Shown here piece after piece: positions 1 through 6,100 of a DNA stretch of 7,371 bases; the stretch's first letter is position 1, and every line of letters begins with the position of its first letter. A model generated the notes under the pieces. It had not been told where the DNA came from. It ran no database searches and worked only from the letters and a program-made list of their open reading frames with translations. The stretch is from an uncultured Lachnospiraceae bacterium. GTDB lineage: Bacteria; Bacillota_A; Clostridia; TANB77; CAG-508. Both the position numbers and the translations under genes were made by a program. The stretch lies in assembly GCA_947165105.1 (NCBI GenBank), contig CAMUZC010000079.1:1-7371 (forward strand). The letters are read 5' to 3'.

Positions 1-159
1 ATTTAATTTAATAATAATTAAATTTGTTTATTTAATTTAATAAATAAAGAAATAAAAAGGTTCCCATCCCAACAAAACGAAAAATAGCAGGAATCCTATA
101 TAAAAAAATAATAAATATATAAAGTAAAATAAAATGAATATAAAAATTTGTAGTGAATT
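1..159 (-). other. AT-rich 3' flank, probable 3' UTR and downstream spacer
   Basis: No convincing gene is seen. The stretch is almost all A and T apart from a mildly GC-richer patch at about 59-97. On the minus strand an AATAAA hexamer lies at 27-32, about 130 bases past the stop, and TAAAA overlaps the stop codon itself. In sequence this AT-rich either could occur by chance. A 14-base direct repeat occurs at 1-14 and 30-43, and an 8-base inverted repeat pairs 5-12 with 17-24. The transcript end cannot be fixed from sequence alone. Confidence 0.6.
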
Positions 160-3100
160 TTATTCATCAGTGGATAAAATAAGTGCAACACCAGCAAGGA
201 TCCATTGAATAGGATCAGTTTCTTCACTTTCCATCTTAAGATAGGCGGTAAATATATAAGTACCCCCCCTAGCAGTAGTATAATAAACCGGACATTCATA
301 ATAACCAACAGTATTTTTATTTTTTAATTCTACAGCAAATACATGCATAACAGGTATCTTAGGATCAAGTTCTTTGTTAACCATCTCTGTCAAAAATCCA
401 GGAGCATCTGGATTAGAATCTTCCCATTTAGCACCTTGCAAAAACATACCAGTAAGATATACACCTCCATCTGGAGGATAGTCTTTAACCATATCTTCAG
501 TCATATTTGTAATTTCAGTCATTGTATCTAAATCATCTAAAGGCAATACTTTTTGTCTGGCAGTAAATTGTTTAACAGCAGTAATAAATGACATAGGATT
601 ACATAATAGAGTAATATTAAGACATTTAGGTGTTTTTAAATCAGAGACCCATTCATCCATTTGATCATGTCTTTTCATTAAATCATCAAACCAGAAAGAT
701 AAAGGCTTTTTACTTGGGTATCCGGCAGCTGTGTCCCATGAAGCAGGTAATTTATTATATTTAATAGATTGCATCAAACTTTCCATAGCATCAGTCATGT
801 TCAATTCACCGTTAAGACCTTTTTCTAAATCTTCTAAAGATTTTAGACATGAAGAGAATATAGAATTAAGTCTTTCACATTCTTGGAAGGCTACAATTTC
901 ATATGGAGAAGGAGATTTTCCAGCTTTTTGACGTAAAGTAGATAATGAATAAGTATTTTTTTCTTTAAGTCTATCAGCATATCTTTTGATTGATTCCATC
1001 ATAGGATCTGCTTTGGGTTTATTTCCACCTCCTTGTTTCTTTTTGTCATCTTCTTTTTCCTCAACTCCTGAGGATGAACCTCCTTGAATGTCTAATATTG
1101 AGTTAAACACATATTGGCCTTGACTTGTTAAGTATGAAATTTCTGCATTTGGATGCAAATAGAATAGGATAGGAGATTCTGGGGGTAATTTTTCAATAAT
1201 ATATTTCATATATTGGTCATAATTGAATTTACTTGGATCTGGAGATTTGAAGTTTTTGGCTAAGTTACAACCAGTTAATAATTCTGGTTTAATTAAAGTC
1301 TTAAGATAAGCATTATTTGTTCTTCTATCCCAGTTATCGGTGATATGTCCTCCATACATAATTTCCCCATACAAATATCTCAAATCTTCATATGGTACTT
1401 TTTCATATTTTTCCAAATAGTTATTTAATACATCTGCACAAATTTGTAAGTCACCTTCATTAAAGTTATATTTAGTGGACCAACCAATTGCTCCGAATTT
1501 TCTTCTACCAATGATAAGTGAATGGAAGAAACATAAAGAAAATAATATAGCTTTGAATTCATTCTTTTTAGAGCATGAATCAAGTCTTGCTTGATTGAAG
1601 TTACCAAAAGCTCTTTTCATATTTGCTTTAAGATCTTGTGGTGCTTCATTAGATACTTTAATTGAAGCTTGTAAAATAGGTTCAGGAATAATATCTATAG
1701 TAGGCAATGCAGGAGGTTCGGAGGAAATAAAGCATCTGAAATTAGGATCGGCAGTTTGTGATACTCTTTCTAAATCATTTTCAAATCTTTTGATCCATTT
1801 GGACATTAAATGAAGGTTTTGTAACATAATCCATTTTCCTTCTTTGGCACATTCTTCCAACATTTTATTTGCTCTATCTTCTTGACCTTGTCCCATAGGA
1901 ATGTTAATAAACGTTCCTTTTTCTATAGATTTACCCATGGTAGCACCTAATTCTTCGACGTTTTTAGTAGGATCAATACCAGGGAATAGTACGAAGAATA
2001 TCGGAGTAAGACAACTTGTTTCTTTGAATGTTGCAGCCATGTCAAATGTTGATGATTCTATATATTTATCACCCATATTTTCTCTAATATAATTTGTAAT
2101 TGCTGATGTAATACGGTCAGGTCTTAATGCTTTAATAACTAATAATTTTTGGAATTCAGTCAATTTTGATTGGGATTTAGGCATTTCAGATTCTTCTGCC
2201 TTTTCATCTTTTAGCCATTTTCTCCAATAAGTACTTTCACTATTAGAACTAATTATATCTAATAATCCAGAGAATATTTCTAATTCTTCTAAACCTTTTA
2301 CATTAGCAATTTGATAATCTTTTAATATTTCTTTTGTGGTTGCGTTGACTTCTTCTAATTCACCTTTTTTACCTTCGATTAAAAATGATAATTCTCTTGG
2401 AATAATTTTGCCAGCTTTTAATAAAATTCTGAAAGTTAATAATGTAGAGAAAATCAATTTATGCGATTCGAAAAGACCTCTTCTGACATAATTGAATGAA
2501 AATTCAGTAACAGCTGTAACTAAATCATTTACTCTTTGAATTCTTTGTTGATCGGTCATATCTTCATCTTCCACTTCTTCTTCCTCTTCTTCCTCTTTTT
2601 TCTCCTCTTTTGGTTCTTCTTTCTTTTCTTCTCCTTCTTCTCCTTCTTTTTTCTCTTCTCCAGAGGCTTCTCCATCTTTTTTTTCTCCTTCTTCACCCTC
2701 GGCACCGGAAGCTTCTCCTGATGCTTCTCCTTCTTTTTTTTCTTCTCCTTCGCCTTCTACTCCTTCTTTTTTCTCTCCTTCACCCTCAGCACCTTCTTTA
2801 GCCGGTTCACCTTTTACTTCTTGCTCTTTTGGTTTTTCTTCTTTTGGCTCATCTGCTTTCGGTTGTTGGGCTTCAGCTCCTCCTTCAGCAGCTCCTTCTT
2901 CTTTTTCTTCTCCTTCTTTTTTCTTTTTTTCTTCAGGGTGTAATTTTATTTTCCATTTTCCTGCTACATCTTTAACTGCTCTTCTTACGACGAAAATGAA
3001 TGATTCTAGGGAGAATTTATAGAAAGTATGTAATTTGTATAATTCTGTAAATAAGAAGAAAATTAAAGATCCACGGACTGCAGCAGGGGAGTAAGCATTG

Positions 3101-6100
3101 GATGATTCGGCAATTTCTTTTTCTGCCTCTTTTGATTCTTTCATAGCTATAGATACTTGTTCTGATACCTTTTTGGAATTTTCTAATCTTTCAACCATAG
3201 GCTCGTTTTCTAATGGGTCACCAGGGGTGTTAAGATCTGTTAAAATTTGGTTTTCTAAATCACCTAATTTAATCTTACATTCATTTTGTTCTTGGATAAC
3301 TTGCTCTTTTCTTTGGGCTAATTTTGGCCTTTCCATCTTAACTATAATAGCTAGTAATTGATCAGCGAGGCCATCTTCAGTAACTGCAAAGTTAATTAAA
3401 CATGCCTCTGCTTGGATTTCAGGAGGATAGTGGGGATTAGATAGTTTAGTATGCATGATAAATCTGAAATTCTTATGGATTTCATGCTGATTATTACCTA
3501 ATTTATAGAATTTCTTTTTATATACATTTCTACCTATGATAGGGGATAAAGTTGCATCGATCATTTCATCTAAATTTTCTAAAACAACAGTTTTACCATC
3601 TTCGATACATTCTCCAATAATATTTATTAATTTTTTATTATTCATTCTTAATAAAGTAAGTCCATTATCTTTCTCTTTTTCTCTTATCCATTTAATACCT
3701 TGTAATTGGGGATCAATCATAAGAGACCACCTTTCTGAATTTGTTAAAATTGTGGCATTTTCAATTGAGACCGGGTCTGCAGGTAATTTTTGATTATTCC
3801 ATTTAGCTTTTTCAGCATCATTTGTCAATATTTTAAGGGGGTCCATAGCAGTTTCACTTTTTGGTATTTTATTATTTTCGATAAATTCGAAGAATGAAGC
3901 TTTAATTCCTTCTCTGTATTTTTTAGGGAATGGACCACAATATGAAACGAAGGCAGATGAAATTAAAATATCTCCAATAATAACTTCTAATTGAGCGTTA
4001 TATTCTTGGATATTTAATGTCCAACGTTCACTTGATGAACCCAAAGCACCAATAAATCTTCTTGCTAAAGATAATTTATTTTTACAATTTGTTTCATTTG
4101 TTACAGCATCATTAAGTTCTTTTTCGGCTTTTTCTTTCTCACCCATAACTATATCTAATTCTTCTTGTAATTTTCTTACTTTTTCTTGTACAATTTCTAA
4201 TTTTTCTGATGCTTCTTTTAATTCAATTGTTTTTTCATCGACATTTTTTTGCATAGGTTCAACAGTTTTTGCCGCATTATAAAATTCATTCATATAATAT
4301 AACCACTTAAATAAGATATCAACACCTTTTGAGGCTTTAGCTGATTCATCTGCATTTTTTTCGAATAATTCTTGTTTGAAATAATCTGGGTATCTACTGG
4401 TTAAATTATCGAAGTTTTTAGTATTGTATTTAAATTGTTTAATAACTTCTAAGAAATATTGCAAACCTTCAATTAATTTTTTTGTATCTAGCAATAGGGC
4501 CAAAATATCATTTTTTTCGTTTTTCTTAGGTAAGGCTTTGTTATCTACTTCTATTGGTATATATTCATTAATTTGGCCGGCAAGCATGAGTCGCATAGCG
4601 ATAATAATATTCATAATTTTATCTGGGGGTTTTGGTTTAATTTGTCTGACTTTATCTAAATCTTCTTTTTTAATTGATTTAGCCAAGGTCATACAGTTGT
4701 CCATAATAGGTTTGAATTTATTTAATTCTGCCTGACATTTTGCACTTTCTTCTTCAATTCTTGCTTTCATTTCAGATACTCTTTTTTCTTCTTCTTGTGC
4801 AATTTTTGATTCACCACCAACAATTGTTGCCTTTTCTTGTGCAATTTTATTCTTTGCTTCTGCTTCGACTTTAATTTTTGAAATTTCGACAGATTTTATT
4901 TCTAATTCTTTTTCCAATTCGGCAATTGATTCTCTGGCATCTTTTAATTTATTTAAACCAGATTCTAATTTTTGTTTATTATCTAAAATAGCATTTACTT
5001 TTTGTTTATACATACTTCCAAATAATTTTAACAATTCTAAAAATGATTTAGGGGTGATATAAGTATATCTTCTATCAGCTTCAAGCATATCTTGGGCTTT
5101 TAATCCTACTATATTAAATGAAGAAGGCATGAATTTAACAACAGCTTCGAAATATTCTGCAGCAGCCATTTCTTCAAAGTCTTTTTTGAGTTGTTCTCTA
5201 GCAACTGAAGTAAGAGCTTCTTCTGGCCATGGTTGGAACCAATCGATAACAGTACTGTTGATAATTGATGGGAATTTTCTTGCTTTATTTCTCAAATTTT
5301 CACCAGGAGAGAAACATAAGCATACATGTAAATTTTTTTTAACCCTTCCAATGAAGAAATTCCAAACATCTTGCATTGATTCTTTTCTTGTCGCAGCTTT
5401 ACATGCAGCTTTTACTTTATTATATATAACTTCTTTATCATCAGGACTGAATAAGTCTTGTATATCACCTGATGAAAGTAAATCATTTACCAAAACCATG
5501 AATTTTTCATCTATAATTTGATTTTCGGTTAAAATGAATAAAAGACCAGCATCATCACTTAGACCTGTTGTATTGTACATTTTTTGCAAATCTTCTTTGA
5601 ATGAATTTAATCTATAATCACTCGAAATTGTAATCATATAATTATTATATTGGCAGATGAATGCAGATAATTTGGATAAAGATTGTTTACCAGAACCTCC
5701 GACACCAACTAGATTAGAGTGACCTGATGGTTGTGTAATAATACGAGTAATTCTACAGACATGTTTGACTGCATCATCGAATAAAACTAAGTCCATACGA
5801 GTATTCTGATCATTATATTCACTCAAGGCTTGATTTGCTTTGTCTTTTACATCACTTAATTTATTTGCCATATCATATACGCTGTCTAAATAACCTCCAA
5901 CAAATCGACAGAAAATTATTGGTTCTGATTTATCTGTTAAATATTTACCTAAATTAAATTTACCACCAAATGCAATTTTTATAACTTCTCCTCCTAACTC
6001 ACCTCTTAAAGTATTTAAATCTTTAACTGATACTAATCTATCACCATATACTCTTTCACATTCATGTATCCATAATTTTGCCATTTTTTCTGGTTCTTTG

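Noticed and set aside
1..159. Telomere repeat or gene-sized chromosome end
   Set aside because: No tandem C4A2, C4A4 or similar telomeric units are present; the sequence is irregular A/T.
96..308. Minus-strand open frame of 70 residues with hydrophobic, tyrosine-rich end
   Set aside because: It overlaps the 3' end of the dynein gene in another frame and runs into the AT-rich flank. Its composition is what AT-rich noise gives.
2536..2801. Two plus-strand open frames encoding Phe/Leu/Ser-rich hydrophobic peptides resembling membrane proteins
   Set aside because: They are exact antisense readings of the Glu/Lys-rich insert: GAA/GAG/AAA codons read backwards become Phe, Leu and Ser. They have no independent support.
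2554..2940. Possibility that the low-complexity insert is an unspliced intron
   Set aside because: The tract stays in frame, has no stop in about 129 codons, is GC-richer than its surroundings (introns in AT-rich genomes are usually AT-richer), and I see no clear GT...AG boundaries at its edges. RNA data would settle it.
4424..4735. Plus-strand open frame of 103 residues with hydrophobic stretches
   Set aside because: It is antisense to the stalk-tip coding region, and its hydrophobic character comes from reversed Lys/Glu/Asn codons.
5129..5521. Plus-strand open frame of 130 residues
   Set aside because: It lies entirely antisense to conserved AAA4 coding sequence and shows no recognisable family features.
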